Source of the DNA: Thalassovita sp. | Lineage (GTDB): Bacteria; Pseudomonadota; Alphaproteobacteria; Rhodobacterales; Rhodobacteraceae | Assembly (NCBI RefSeq): GCF_963691685.1 | Contig: NZ_OY829290.1 | Span: 930,001 to 994,000 of the forward strand | Length of the DNA: 64,000 nt | Direction: 5' to 3' | Part shown: positions 51,964 to 60,631 of the stretch, piece by piece | Numbering within the stretch: the stretch's first letter is position 1 | Layout: every line of letters begins with the position of its first letter | Notes under the pieces: generated by a model | Databases searched by the model: none | Seen by the model: only the letters and a program-made list of their open reading frames with translations | What the model was told of the DNA's origin: nothing | Position numbers and translations under genes: made by a program

Positions 51964-52929
51964 ATGCGCAAACTTCATGACATTGATCTCAAGCTGCTGC
52001 GCGGTTTTCAGGCGATTGCCGAGGCAGGCGGCATCGCGGGCGCGCAGGTCACGTTGAACGTCAGCCAGTCCACCCTCTCCACACAGCTGGCCGACCTTGA
52101 GGCGCGGTTGGGCTTTCGCCTGTGCCGCCGGGGGCGTGGTGGATTTGCACTGACAGATGAAGGGCAGCAGCTGCTGGACGCGATGGAGGATCTCTTCGCC
52201 GCGGCGGATCGGTTCCAGAATGCCACTGCCACCATTTCCGGCGAAATGCGCGGCGTTTTGCGGATCGGCATCATGGACGCTATGCTGGCCAATCACGCCT
52301 GGCCGCTGCCGGACGTTCTGGGCCGGTTTTCGGCCCGCGCGCCGCACACCCATGTCGATCTGTCGCTGGTCTCCCCCGCCGCGATGGAGGGGCTGGTGCT
52401 GGACGGCAAACGCGATGCGGTGATCGGGCCCTTCCCGGAAAAGCGCGCAGGTCTCAGCTATCTGCCGCTGTTTCAGGAACGCCATTCCCTCTATGCCGCC
52501 CGCCATCATCCGCTGGCGCAGGAGGAGGCGATCACCTTCGACACCCTGAGCCGCCATGCCCTGATCGTCACCGCCGGGGAGATGCGGCGCTTTCCGTTTA
52601 TTCGCACGGGCCGGGCCAAGTCCGGTGCGGAGGACCGTGAAAACATCTACCCGGCCGCAACGGTGGATCAGATGGAAACCCATGCGATCCTGATCCGCTC
52701 GGGCCGGTTTGTGGGGTTCTTGCCGGACTACTACGGCGCCAGCCTGACGGATCTGGCGGTGCTGCCCACCGGCAAGGAGTTGCAATATCTGTCCCCGATC
52801 TATCTGGTCAGCCGCAAAGGGGGGGACGACAATCTGATCCTGCGCCGGTTCCTGAAGGACGTGGCGGATCAGCCGCTGATTGCGGGGCCTTTGACACGTG
52901 GTGGGGCGGTGGTGCCGCTTGCTGAGTGA
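51964..52929 (+). CDS. LysR-family regulator of the cyclodeaminase-like operon
   Basis: A 321-residue LysR-type regulator: HTH near the N-terminus (LRGFQAIAEAGGIAGAQVTL, then QSTLSTQLADLEARLGF) and a co-inducer domain (GVLRIGIMDAMLANHAWPL). TTG 51958 and GTG 51961 precede ATG 51964; I use the ATG. It is transcribed in the same direction as the cyclodeaminase-like gene that follows 98 nt later. Matching sequence motifs upstream of both support control of itself and that operon. Confidence 0.87.
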   Translation: MRKLHDIDLKLLRGFQAIAEAGGIAGAQVTLNVSQSTLSTQLADLEARLGFRLCRRGRGGFALTDEGQQLLDAMEDLFAAADRFQNATATISGEMRGVLRIGIMDAMLANHAWPLPDVLGRFSARAPHTHVDLSLVSPAAMEGLVLDGKRDAVIGPFPEKRAGLSYLPLFQERHSLYAARHHPLAQEEAITFDTLSRHALIVTAGEMRRFPFIRTGRAKSGAEDRENIYPAATVDQMETHAILIRSGRFVGFLPDYYGASLTDLAVLPTGKELQYLSPIYLVSRKGGDDNLILRRFLKDVADQPLIAGPLTRGGAVVPLAE

Positions 52930-52930
52930 T

Positions 52931-52951
52931 TGTATCGGAAAATCCGATGTA
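52931..52951. promoter_or_regulatory. LysR-type operator upstream of the cyclodeaminase-like gene
   Basis: TGTATCGG (52931-52938) and AAATCCGATGTA (52940-52951) include the dyad ATCGGA-AAA-TCCGAT. Both halves recur upstream of the LysR gene (51923-51948), the 12-mer in reverse orientation. Confidence 0.55.
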
Positions 52952-53027
52952 ATTGGCGAATATCTTGGATGTTTCGCTGTGATGCTGCGGGTTATTGCGG
53001 GTCAAACCCTTTGACCGGAGACCTCAA

Positions 53028-53990
53028 ATGCCCACCCCTCACGCGCCCTTGGTTCTGGATGCCGCTGCAGTTGCCGCCCTTTTGCCGCAGGTGGATGCGC
53101 TGGCCGCCATGCGCCGCCTGTTTACCGAACTGGGCCAGGGGGACGCCGTGCAACCAGCACAAAGCCTGACGCTGCTGCCCGGCGGGCAGGGCTTTCAGGG
53201 GGATTTCATCACCTATCAGGGCGCCAGTCATGGTGCACAGATGTTTGGCGCCAAACTGTCCCCCTATTTGCCGCGTGAAGAAGGTGCGATCGTCACGGCC
53301 TGGACGGTGTTGATGTCCTCGGAAACCGGGCAGCCATTGATGCTGTGTGATGCGGGGCGCCTGACGGTGGAACGCACCGCCGCCACAACGGCCCTTGCGG
53401 TGGATCACCTCGGCGGGGCTGCGGCCCGCCGCCTTGCCATTATCGGATCCGGTGCAGTGGCTGAGGCGCATCTGCGTCACGTGTTGCCGCTGCGGGACTG
53501 GCAGGCGGTGCAGGTGTTCTCCCCCAGCTTGCAAGGCGCAGGGCGGGCAGATCATTGGCGCGGCCTCGATCCCCGGGTCACTGTTGCGCAGAGTGCTGAT
53601 GCTGCCATTGCGGGGGCAGATGTAGTGATGCTCTGCACCTCCTCCGGTCAGCCGGTGATCGATACCACGGACGTCAAGCCCGGAACCTTGGTTACCTCGA
53701 TAAGCACCAATGTGGCCCGCGCCCATGAGGTGCCGCCAGCCTTCCTTACTGATGCGGAGGTTTACTGCGATTACCGCGCGACAACACCCATGACAGCGGG
53801 CGAAATGGTGATCGCGGCTGAACAGGGCTGGGGCGCCGGCGCCATTCGCGGTGATCTGGCGGAGCTGCAGTGTGGTCAATGTCCGAACCCCAGCGGCGAC
53901 AGGCCGGTGTTTTTCCGTTCCATTGGTCTGGGGCTGGAGGATATCTTGATGGCCGAGGCGGTCTATCAGGCGGCCCGCAGCGCCGAGTGA
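53028..53990 (+). CDS. Ornithine cyclodeaminase/mu-crystallin family oxidoreductase
   Basis: A 320-residue NAD(P)-binding protein of the OCD/mu-crystallin family. The substrate-side VERTAATTALAV and the Rossmann motif LAIIGSGAVAEAHLRHV are clear. Where true ornithine cyclodeaminase has the catalytic Asp in a GGDCPGK-type loop, this protein has SISTNVARAHE, so Asp is replaced by Asn by my alignment. That favours a ketimine (pyrroline- or piperideine-2-carboxylate) reductase or amino-acid dehydrogenase over a cyclodeaminase. CCGGAGACC precedes ATG 53028. It is followed 31 nt later by an aminotransferase. Confidence 0.8.
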   Translation: MPTPHAPLVLDAAAVAALLPQVDALAAMRRLFTELGQGDAVQPAQSLTLLPGGQGFQGDFITYQGASHGAQMFGAKLSPYLPREEGAIVTAWTVLMSSETGQPLMLCDAGRLTVERTAATTALAVDHLGGAAARRLAIIGSGAVAEAHLRHVLPLRDWQAVQVFSPSLQGAGRADHWRGLDPRVTVAQSADAAIAGADVVMLCTSSGQPVIDTTDVKPGTLVTSISTNVARAHEVPPAFLTDAEVYCDYRATTPMTAGEMVIAAEQGWGAGAIRGDLAELQCGQCPNPSGDRPVFFRSIGLGLEDILMAEAVYQAARSAE

Positions 53991-54021
53991 ATAAAGACAG
54001 ATAAGAAAAGGCAGAGTTCAG

Positions 54022-55143
54022 ATGGATATCAAACCCTTCGGTGTTGAGATGTGGATGAATGAGTTCGAAACCAAATGCGAACTCAATCTGGCGGAAACCT
54101 GTGTGGAATCGATCACGCTGGGCGAACTGGCGGATCTGTCGGGCATGGGCGCGGCGCTGTGGCAGGCGCTGGCCGATATGAAAATGACCTATGGCGCCAT
54201 CGAAGGCTCGGATCGGCTGCGCGATGCCATTGCGGCGCTGTATGATCAGCAGAAACGTGAAAACATCCTGACCACCCATGGCACCATTGGGGCAAACTCA
54301 CTGGTGCATCAGACGCTGGTCAGCCGCGGCGATCATGTCATTTCGGTCATTCCGACCTATCAGCAGCACTACTCCATTCCCGAAAGTCTTGGCGCGGAGA
54401 TTGAGCTGTTGCATCTGACGCCAGAGCTGGGCTTCCAGCCGGATCTGGATCAGCTGCGCCAGATGGTGCGCCCGGACACCAAGTTGATTGCGATCAACAA
54501 CCCCAACAACCCCACCGGCGCCTTGATGGACCATGCTTGCCTTGAGGCGATTGTGGAGATTGCGCGCGGCTGTGGCGCCTGGCTGCTGTGTGATGAGGTC
54601 TATCGCGGCACCGATCAGGTGGGCGACGGCATGACGGTTTCCGTGGCGGATCTTTATGAAAAGGGCATCAGCACCGCCGGCATGTCCAAGGCCTATTCAC
54701 TGGCCGGGTTGCGTCTGGGCTGGATTGCAGGGCCGGAAGAGCTGTTGCATCAGGTGATGATCCACCGCGATTACAACACAATCTCGGTGGGTATGGTGGA
54801 TGAGTTTCTGGCCGCCGTCGCGCTGGAGAACAAGGATAAGATCCTCGCCCGGTCGCGCCAGATCACCCGGGACAACCTGCAGATCCTGGAGGATTGGGTG
54901 GATCAGGAACCGCTGATCAGCTGGATAAAGCCGCAATCCGGCACAACAGCGCTGCTGCGCTATGATCTGCCTCTCACCTCGCGTGAGTTCTGTGTCACGC
55001 TGCTGCAGGAAGAGGGCGTGATGCTGACCCCGGGCAGCGCGATGGAGATGGAGGGGTGGCTGCGCATTGGTTACACCAATCCGCAAGCCGACCTGACGGC
55101 AGGGCTAAAACGCCTGTCAGCCTTCCTCAACCGCCGCAGCTAG
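54022..55143 (+). CDS. PLP-dependent class I/II aminotransferase
   Basis: A 373-residue fold-type I PLP enzyme. PLP-contacting blocks are GTIGANSLVHQTL, INNPNNPTG, LCDEVYRG and the lysine loop SKAYSLAGLRLGW, with the C-terminal Arg in WLRIGYTN for the carboxylate. The short N-terminus and pattern are near the capreomycidine-synthase-like branch of the family, though ordinary transaminases share it. Its partner upstream is an imine-reductase-like protein, so the pair may convert a diamino acid to a cyclic imino acid and on to proline- or pipecolate-type products. Confidence 0.83.
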   Translation: MDIKPFGVEMWMNEFETKCELNLAETCVESITLGELADLSGMGAALWQALADMKMTYGAIEGSDRLRDAIAALYDQQKRENILTTHGTIGANSLVHQTLVSRGDHVISVIPTYQQHYSIPESLGAEIELLHLTPELGFQPDLDQLRQMVRPDTKLIAINNPNNPTGALMDHACLEAIVEIARGCGAWLLCDEVYRGTDQVGDGMTVSVADLYEKGISTAGMSKAYSLAGLRLGWIAGPEELLHQVMIHRDYNTISVGMVDEFLAAVALENKDKILARSRQITRDNLQILEDWVDQEPLISWIKPQSGTTALLRYDLPLTSREFCVTLLQEEGVMLTPGSAMEMEGWLRIGYTNPQADLTAGLKRLSAFLNRRS

Positions 55144-55164
55144 ATCAAGATGCGACGGGGCGGG

Positions 55165-56076
55165 CTATTGACCCGCCTCCGCCTCAACCTTGATCGGCTC
55201 TGGTGGGTAGAGCCAGTGCATGAACGGACGTTTGTAATCCTCGCGCAGCATTTCCCGGCGCCCGGGCCAGAGGCCGAATTCGCGGCGGAAATGTTCGATG
55301 CAGGCGTTGTCTGCGGCAAGGCGGCCGTGATCACGGTAAACGAATTTGCCCAGACGGTGAGTATGATGGGCGCCGTAAGGTTTGCGCAGGATGCTGGCTG
55401 GCTGAACCAACCAGATCGGAATACCCCGACGCGCCAGATGCCCGGACAGCCAGGGATCATCCACCGTCCACAAGATATCGGGAATATCAAAGACCGCAGC
55501 ATCGAAAAACGAAGGTTTGACCATTACGCCGCGATAGCCCTCCAGAATATCGACATGGCCGCTTTCAGTGTAGGGCTGGGGCTTGTAGGTGAAGAGCGAC
55601 GCCAGACGTGAAAGCCGGTAGGCAAAACCTTTTTGCCGCCGCTCAGCCCGGGGCTGTTGGTCAAAATCGCGCAGATACCGGTGGCCGACGGGGCGGTCAT
55701 CCAGATCGTAGCCTTTGCCGACCAGACACTTATCCGGGTGGTCCTGACGGGCTGCCAGAAACTTGGCGGCCCAATCCGGTTCGTATTTCTGATCATCATC
55801 GCAGAACAGGATATCGATATCCTGACCTTGCAGGTCTTTCACTGTGGGTAGGATTTTGGTTGCAGGGCCCAGATCCTCATCGCACCAGTGAACCGTGATG
55901 CCGTCCGGCAGGTGGCTGGTGTCAATTTTGGCCCCCGGAAACCGGCGGTAGCTGTGGCAGAGGTTCAGCCGGATTTCCGTCGGTTTGGCTGTTTGGTTCA
56001 AGAGATCCCGCAATGTCGGGGCGATTTTGTCGATCCGCGGCGGGGTGGTGGTCAGACTAATAATATAAGGCGTCAT
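55165..56076 (-). CDS. Glycosyltransferase family 2-like protein
   Basis: A 303-residue protein with a GT-A-like N-terminal domain: IISLTTTPPRIDKIAPTLRD, then DLGPATKILPTVKDL and the DXD-type FCDDDQKYEPDWAA that would bind the nucleotide sugar metal. A downstream acidic TVDDPWLSGHLARRG may hold the base. There are no membrane helices. Start at MTPYIISL; a longer reading adds 16 unlikely residues. It is alone, convergent with the aminotransferase (21 nt gap), and not linked to a polysaccharide locus here. The donor is unknown. Confidence 0.7.
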   Translation of the reverse strand: MTPYIISLTTTPPRIDKIAPTLRDLLNQTAKPTEIRLNLCHSYRRFPGAKIDTSHLPDGITVHWCDEDLGPATKILPTVKDLQGQDIDILFCDDDQKYEPDWAAKFLAARQDHPDKCLVGKGYDLDDRPVGHRYLRDFDQQPRAERRQKGFAYRLSRLASLFTYKPQPYTESGHVDILEGYRGVMVKPSFFDAAVFDIPDILWTVDDPWLSGHLARRGIPIWLVQPASILRKPYGAHHTHRLGKFVYRDHGRLAADNACIEHFRREFGLWPGRREMLREDYKRPFMHWLYPPEPIKVEAEAGQ

Positions 56077-56265
56077 GGCAAAATAAGCTGTGTTAATGTT
56101 CGTAATGGAAACCTTTATAGACACGTAACGTTGCTGTCCCCTTCGGTTTTCGGCGGGCAGCGCGGATCATTGCGCGGGTCTGTGGCGCCACGGCAGCAGC
56201 TTCGCCCGTCGCGTGTGGCACTTTCGCCTATGAGTGGGTGTGACGGGGGATTAACCGCGTTTCAG

Positions 56266-57129
56266 TCAATCGATCAGCCGGGTCAAAGCTTCGCTCTGGT
56301 CGCCGGTTTTGGGCCAGACGAGGTAATAGGTGCCGTCGGCCTCGGTGACGTCGCCGCAGGCGGGCACAACGCGGCCGCGGGAGATTTCCGCCTCGGCCAA
56401 ATATTGCGGCAGCAAGGCCGCGCCAAAGCCGGCGGCCACCGCTTCGGACATATTGGCGAATTGGTCAAACAGCATGCCGCGCAGGCGGCTGGCGGTCAGA
56501 CCCTGTTGTGCGAACCAGCCTTCCCAGGCGCCAGGGCGGCTTTCGAGATGCAGCAATGGCATTTCCAGCAGCGCCTCTGGCGTCAAGGGCAGTTTGGGTG
56601 CGAAATCCGGGGCGCAAACGGCCATCACACGTTCGGTGGCCAGCGGCAGATAGTTCACGCCGGGCCAGTTCTGACTGCCAAAATGCAGCGCTGCGTCAAA
56701 GGGATCCTGCTGAAAATCAAACGGCAAAACGCGGGTCGATTGGTTGATCAGAATGCCCGGGTGTGCCTCATAAAACCCGCGCAGCCGGGGCGTCAGCCAG
56801 TACATCCCAAAAGACGGCAAAACCGCCAGGTTGAGGCTGCTGCGCGATCCAGTTGCCTTCACCTTGAGGCTGGCCTGGGCGAGGTTCTTCAGCACCTCAC
56901 GGACCGATTTTGCATAGGTTTCCCCGGCCAATGTCAGCTTCAGCCCTTTGCCGTCGCGCACAAACAGCGAGACGCCGATCTGTTCCTCCAAAACCTTCAA
57001 CTGGCGGCTGACGGCCGAATGGGTCAGGGACAGATCCTGGGCCGCTGCTGTGGCGCTGCCAAGGCGGTCCACGGCCTCCAGTGCGGTCAGGGAATTGATC
57101 GAAGGAAGAAAGCGGCGCGAGGCGATCAT
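56266..57129 (-). CDS. LysR-family regulator (GcvA-like) divergent from the aminoadipate-type cluster
   Basis: A 287-residue LysR-type regulator with an HTH at about residues 15-60 (LTALEAVDRLGSATAAAQDL and LTHSAVSRQLKVLEEQIG) and a GcvA-like effector domain (LNLAVLPSFGMYWLTPRLRG). It is divergent from the aminotransferase gene at 57227, 97 nt apart, and probably regulates the 57227-64000 operon. No clear palindrome is visible in the gap. Confidence 0.87.
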   Translation of the reverse strand: MIASRRFLPSINSLTALEAVDRLGSATAAAQDLSLTHSAVSRQLKVLEEQIGVSLFVRDGKGLKLTLAGETYAKSVREVLKNLAQASLKVKATGSRSSLNLAVLPSFGMYWLTPRLRGFYEAHPGILINQSTRVLPFDFQQDPFDAALHFGSQNWPGVNYLPLATERVMAVCAPDFAPKLPLTPEALLEMPLLHLESRPGAWEGWFAQQGLTASRLRGMLFDQFANMSEAVAAGFGAALLPQYLAEAEISRGRVVPACGDVTEADGTYYLVWPKTGDQSEALTRLID

Positions 57130-57226
57130 GTGAGTTTTTCTCCAAGGTGTGCGATTTCTTACCGTTATTCATTCTGGATACGAAGTGTTAATTGCACAAA
57201 AACGACAAACAGCAAGGGACGTGCCG

Positions 57227-58405
57227 ATGTCCACATCTGCCCAGGGTTTTCGCCGCGCCAGCCGGATTTCCGCCATTCAGCTGTCAGAAATTGCGCAGCT
57301 GAGTGAGCGCGCCGCAGCCCTGCGCGCCGCCGGCAAAGATGTGGTGGCCCTGTCCACCGGGGAGCCTGATTTCCCAACCCCACCCCATGTTGTTGAGGCC
57401 GCGCATCAGGCGGCGCTGGCGGGGCAAACCGGTTACACCGCCACCCTGGGCACCCCGGCCCTGCGCGCCGCCATCGCGGCAGAGGCGGCCGTGTCCCCGG
57501 CTGAGGTCATCGTGTCCACGGGGGCAAAGCAGGTGCTGGCAAATGCGATGCTGGCCAGCCTTGATCCCGGGGATGAGGTCATCATGCCCGCGCCTTATTG
57601 GACCAGCTATTCCGACATCGTTGCAATGGCCGGCGGTCGCCCGGTGGTGGTGCCTTGTGACATGGCGCAGGGGTTTAAGCTGACGCCGGGCCAGCTGAAG
57701 GCGGCGATCACCCCGCGCAGCCGTTGGGTGATGCTGAACGCGCCCTCCAATCCCAGCGGCGCGATCTATTCCCCTGCGGAGCAAGCCGCGCTGGCAGAGG
57801 TGCTGCGCGCCCATCCGCAGGTGATGGTTCTGGTCGATGAGATCTATGCCCACCTGAGCTATCAGCCTTTCACCTCTTTTGCGGCGGCGGCACCGGATCT
57901 GAAGGATCGGATGCTGATCGTAAACGGCGTTTCCAAAGCCTATGCGATGACGGGTTGGCGGATTGGTTGGGGGATTGGCCCTGCCGATATGATCCGCGCG
58001 ATGGGGGCGGTGCAGGGGCAGGTGACCTCTGGCGCCTGTTCTGTTTCGCAGGCGGCGGCATTGGCGGCTTTGACTGGCGATCAGGCGCTGTTGATCACGC
58101 GGCTGGAGGAAATGCGCCAGAGGCGGGACCGCGTCGTCGCAGCGCTCAATGCGATCGACGGCATCCGCTGTCCGGCGCCTGATGGGGCGTTTTACGTCTT
58201 CCCGGATATCCGTGGGGCCATGGCCAAAGGTGGTTTTGACACGGATGCTGATTTCTGCGCTGCCTTGCTGGATCAGCAGGGGCTGGCGATTGTGCCGGGG
58301 CGTGCCTTTGGCCTGCCGGGGCATGCACGGCTATCCTTTGCCTATGCCAAGGAAGAGATCGAAGCGGGCCTTGCCCGTATCGCAGCCTTTGTGGCGGCGT
58401 TCTGA
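57227..58405 (+). CDS. Aspartate/aromatic-type aminotransferase
   Basis: A 392-residue class I PLP aminotransferase. Blocks include STGEPDFPTPPHVVEAA, STGAKQVLANAMLA, NAPSNPSGAIYS, LVDEIYAHLSY and the Lys loop SKAYAMTGWRIGWG. This is the aspartate aminotransferase subgroup Ib, which also has 2-aminoadipate-active members. The start at MSTSAQG gives the usual length; 26 upstream in-frame residues are rejected. It heads an operon with an E1 fusion, an acyltransferase, an ALDH7 and an amine oxidase; 2-aminoadipate to 2-oxoadipate is a reasonable guess for its role. Confidence 0.88.
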   Translation: MSTSAQGFRRASRISAIQLSEIAQLSERAAALRAAGKDVVALSTGEPDFPTPPHVVEAAHQAALAGQTGYTATLGTPALRAAIAAEAAVSPAEVIVSTGAKQVLANAMLASLDPGDEVIMPAPYWTSYSDIVAMAGGRPVVVPCDMAQGFKLTPGQLKAAITPRSRWVMLNAPSNPSGAIYSPAEQAALAEVLRAHPQVMVLVDEIYAHLSYQPFTSFAAAAPDLKDRMLIVNGVSKAYAMTGWRIGWGIGPADMIRAMGAVQGQVTSGACSVSQAAALAALTGDQALLITRLEEMRQRRDRVVAALNAIDGIRCPAPDGAFYVFPDIRGAMAKGGFDTDADFCAALLDQQGLAIVPGRAFGLPGHARLSFAYAKEEIEAGLARIAAFVAAF

Positions 58406-58441
58406 GCCAGCCGACTGCGACTAGACATTTAGGAGAAGACC

Positions 58442-60631
58442 ATGGATCGCGCCGCGATTGTGCATAAGAACTTCCTCACCCGGGTGGCCGCGGCGGATCT
58501 GCCGCAGGGCAATGCGCCCAGCGGGCCATTGACGGCGCCGGAAGCGGTTTCGATTTTCCGCTCGGGCTGCCTGTCGCGGGCGATGGATCTGAAAAGCCGC
58601 GCGATGCAGAAGGCGGGGCAGGGGTTTTACACCATCGGCTCCTCCGGGCATGAAGGTCTGGCGGCGGTTGCGGCGGCGCTGCGGCCCACCGATATGGCGT
58701 TTCTGCATTACCGGGATGCGGCGTTTCAGATCCAGCGCGGTGAACAAGTCCCCGGTCAGACCATAGCGCGCGACATGATGCTGAGCTTTGCCTGCTCCAG
58801 CGAGGATCCGATTTCTGGCGGTCGCCATAAGGTGCTGGGCTCCAAAGCGCTGAACATTCCGCCGCAGACCTCAACCATTGCCAGCCACCTGCCGAAAGCT
58901 GTGGGTGCGGCCTATTCCATTGGGGCCGCCAAACGGCACCGTCCGGAACATGCGGTGTTGCCGGATGATGCCATTGTTTACTGCAGCTTTGGCGATGCCT
59001 CGGCCAACCACTCCACCGCGCAGGGGGCGTTCAATACTGCCGGTTGGACCTCATTCCAATCGGTGCCCATGCCGCTGTTGTTCTGCTGTGAAGACAACGG
59101 GATCGGCATTTCGACCAAAACGCCGAAAGGCTGGATCGCGGCCAATTTTCAGAACCGTCCCGGCATCAAGTATTTCGCCTGCGATGGTCTGGACATCTAT
59201 GACACCTACGCCACCGCGCAAGAGGCCGCGCGCTATGTGCGGGAACGCAAGAAACCGGCGTTTCTGCATGTGCGCACCGTGCGTCTTTACGGTCACGCGG
59301 GGGCGGATGTGGCCACCAGCTATCTGCCCAAGGCTGAGGTTGAGCAGGACGAAGCCAATGATCCGCTGCTGCATTCGGTCCGTCTGATGCAACAGGCGGG
59401 CGCGCTGCAACCGGCTGAGGCGCTGAAGATCTACCAGGATACAATGGACCGGGTCGAACGGATCGGAGATGAGGCCGCGACGCGCCCACATCTGGAAACG
59501 GCCAGCGATGTGATGGCCTCACTGATCCCACCGAAACGGGCCTGTGCGCCAACCAATGGCCCCTCGGCCACCGCGCGGCAGGCGGCGTTTGGCTCTGATC
59601 TGCGTGCGATGGAGGAGCCGCAGATCATGTCGCGCCTGATCAACTGGGCGCTGACTGATCTGATGTTGGAACATGGTGAGATCGTCATGATGGGCGAAGA
59701 CGTTGGCCTGAAGGGCGGCGTTTACGGTGTGACGCAAAAACTGCGCCAGCGGTTTGGCCCGGATCGGATGATCGACACGCTGCTGGATGAGCAATCCATT
59801 CTGGGCCTCGCCATCGGTATGGCGCAGAACGGCTATACCCCGATGCCGGAAATCCAGTTCCTGGCCTATCTGCATAATGCTGAGGATCAGATCCGCGGTG
59901 AGGCGGCGACGTTGTCTTTCTTCTCAGAAGGGCAATACACCAACCCGATGGTGATGCGGATTGCCGGCCTTGGGTACCAGAAGGGGTTTGGCGGCCATTT
60001 CCACAACGATAACTCGGTCGCTGTGTTGCGCGATATTCCCGGCGTCATTCTGGCCTGTCCTTCTAACGGCGCCGATGCCGCGATGATGTTGCGGGAATCT
60101 GTGCGTCTGGCGCGGGAAGAACAGCGCGTGGTCGCCTTCCTTGAGCCGATTGCGCTGTACCCGATGCGGGATCTGCACACGGCCAAGGATGGCGGCTGGA
60201 TGCAGCGCTACCCGGATCCGTCGCAGACCATCGCGCTGGGCGAGGTGGGCGTGCATGGCGCAGGGCAGGAACTGGCGATCGTGACCTTCGGCAATGGCAC
60301 CTACCTCAGCCAGCAGGCGCTGCCCGCGATTGAGACCGCAGGGATCAAGACGCGGATCATCGATATGCGCTGGCTGTCGCCGCTGCCGAAGGACGCGCTG
60401 AGCAAGGCGGTTGCGGGCTGTGACAATATTCTGGTGGTGGATGAAACCCGCCATTCCGGTGGCGTGGCCGAGGCCTTGATGGCGCATTTCCATGAGGCGT
60501 CAGATGCCAAGCTGGCCCGGCTGACCGCCGAGGACAGTTTCATCGCCACCGGCCCGGCCTATGCGGCCACCATGCCGTCCAAGGACAGCATCACCGCTGC
60601 GGCCCTGAACCTTGTGGGGAAACCATCATGA
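58442..60631 (+). CDS. Fused alpha-beta E1 of a 2-oxoacid dehydrogenase
   Basis: A 729-residue thiamine-diphosphate enzyme in which the alpha and beta subunits of a branched-chain-type E1 are joined. Alpha part (about 1-375): GSSGHEGLAAVAAAL, FLHYRDAAFQ, and the ThDP/Mg motif GDASANHSTAQGAFNTAGW, where the usual GDG is GDA. Beta part (about 395-729): MMGEDVGLKGGVYGVTQKL, DTLLDEQSILGLAIG and VDETRHSGGVAEALM. It decarboxylates a 2-oxoacid and would pass the acyl group to a lipoyl E2, but no E2 or E3 gene lies in the window. It overlaps the FabD-like gene by 4 nt. 2-oxoadipate is my proposed substrate. Confidence 0.87.
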   Translation: MDRAAIVHKNFLTRVAAADLPQGNAPSGPLTAPEAVSIFRSGCLSRAMDLKSRAMQKAGQGFYTIGSSGHEGLAAVAAALRPTDMAFLHYRDAAFQIQRGEQVPGQTIARDMMLSFACSSEDPISGGRHKVLGSKALNIPPQTSTIASHLPKAVGAAYSIGAAKRHRPEHAVLPDDAIVYCSFGDASANHSTAQGAFNTAGWTSFQSVPMPLLFCCEDNGIGISTKTPKGWIAANFQNRPGIKYFACDGLDIYDTYATAQEAARYVRERKKPAFLHVRTVRLYGHAGADVATSYLPKAEVEQDEANDPLLHSVRLMQQAGALQPAEALKIYQDTMDRVERIGDEAATRPHLETASDVMASLIPPKRACAPTNGPSATARQAAFGSDLRAMEEPQIMSRLINWALTDLMLEHGEIVMMGEDVGLKGGVYGVTQKLRQRFGPDRMIDTLLDEQSILGLAIGMAQNGYTPMPEIQFLAYLHNAEDQIRGEAATLSFFSEGQYTNPMVMRIAGLGYQKGFGGHFHNDNSVAVLRDIPGVILACPSNGADAAMMLRESVRLAREEQRVVAFLEPIALYPMRDLHTAKDGGWMQRYPDPSQTIALGEVGVHGAGQELAIVTFGNGTYLSQQALPAIETAGIKTRIIDMRWLSPLPKDALSKAVAGCDNILVVDETRHSGGVAEALMAHFHEASDAKLARLTAEDSFIATGPAYAATMPSKDSITAAALNLVGKPS

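Noticed and set aside
53028..53990. Calling this gene ornithine cyclodeaminase (ocd) outright
   Set aside because: The catalytic Asp appears to be Asn, so only the family is claimed.
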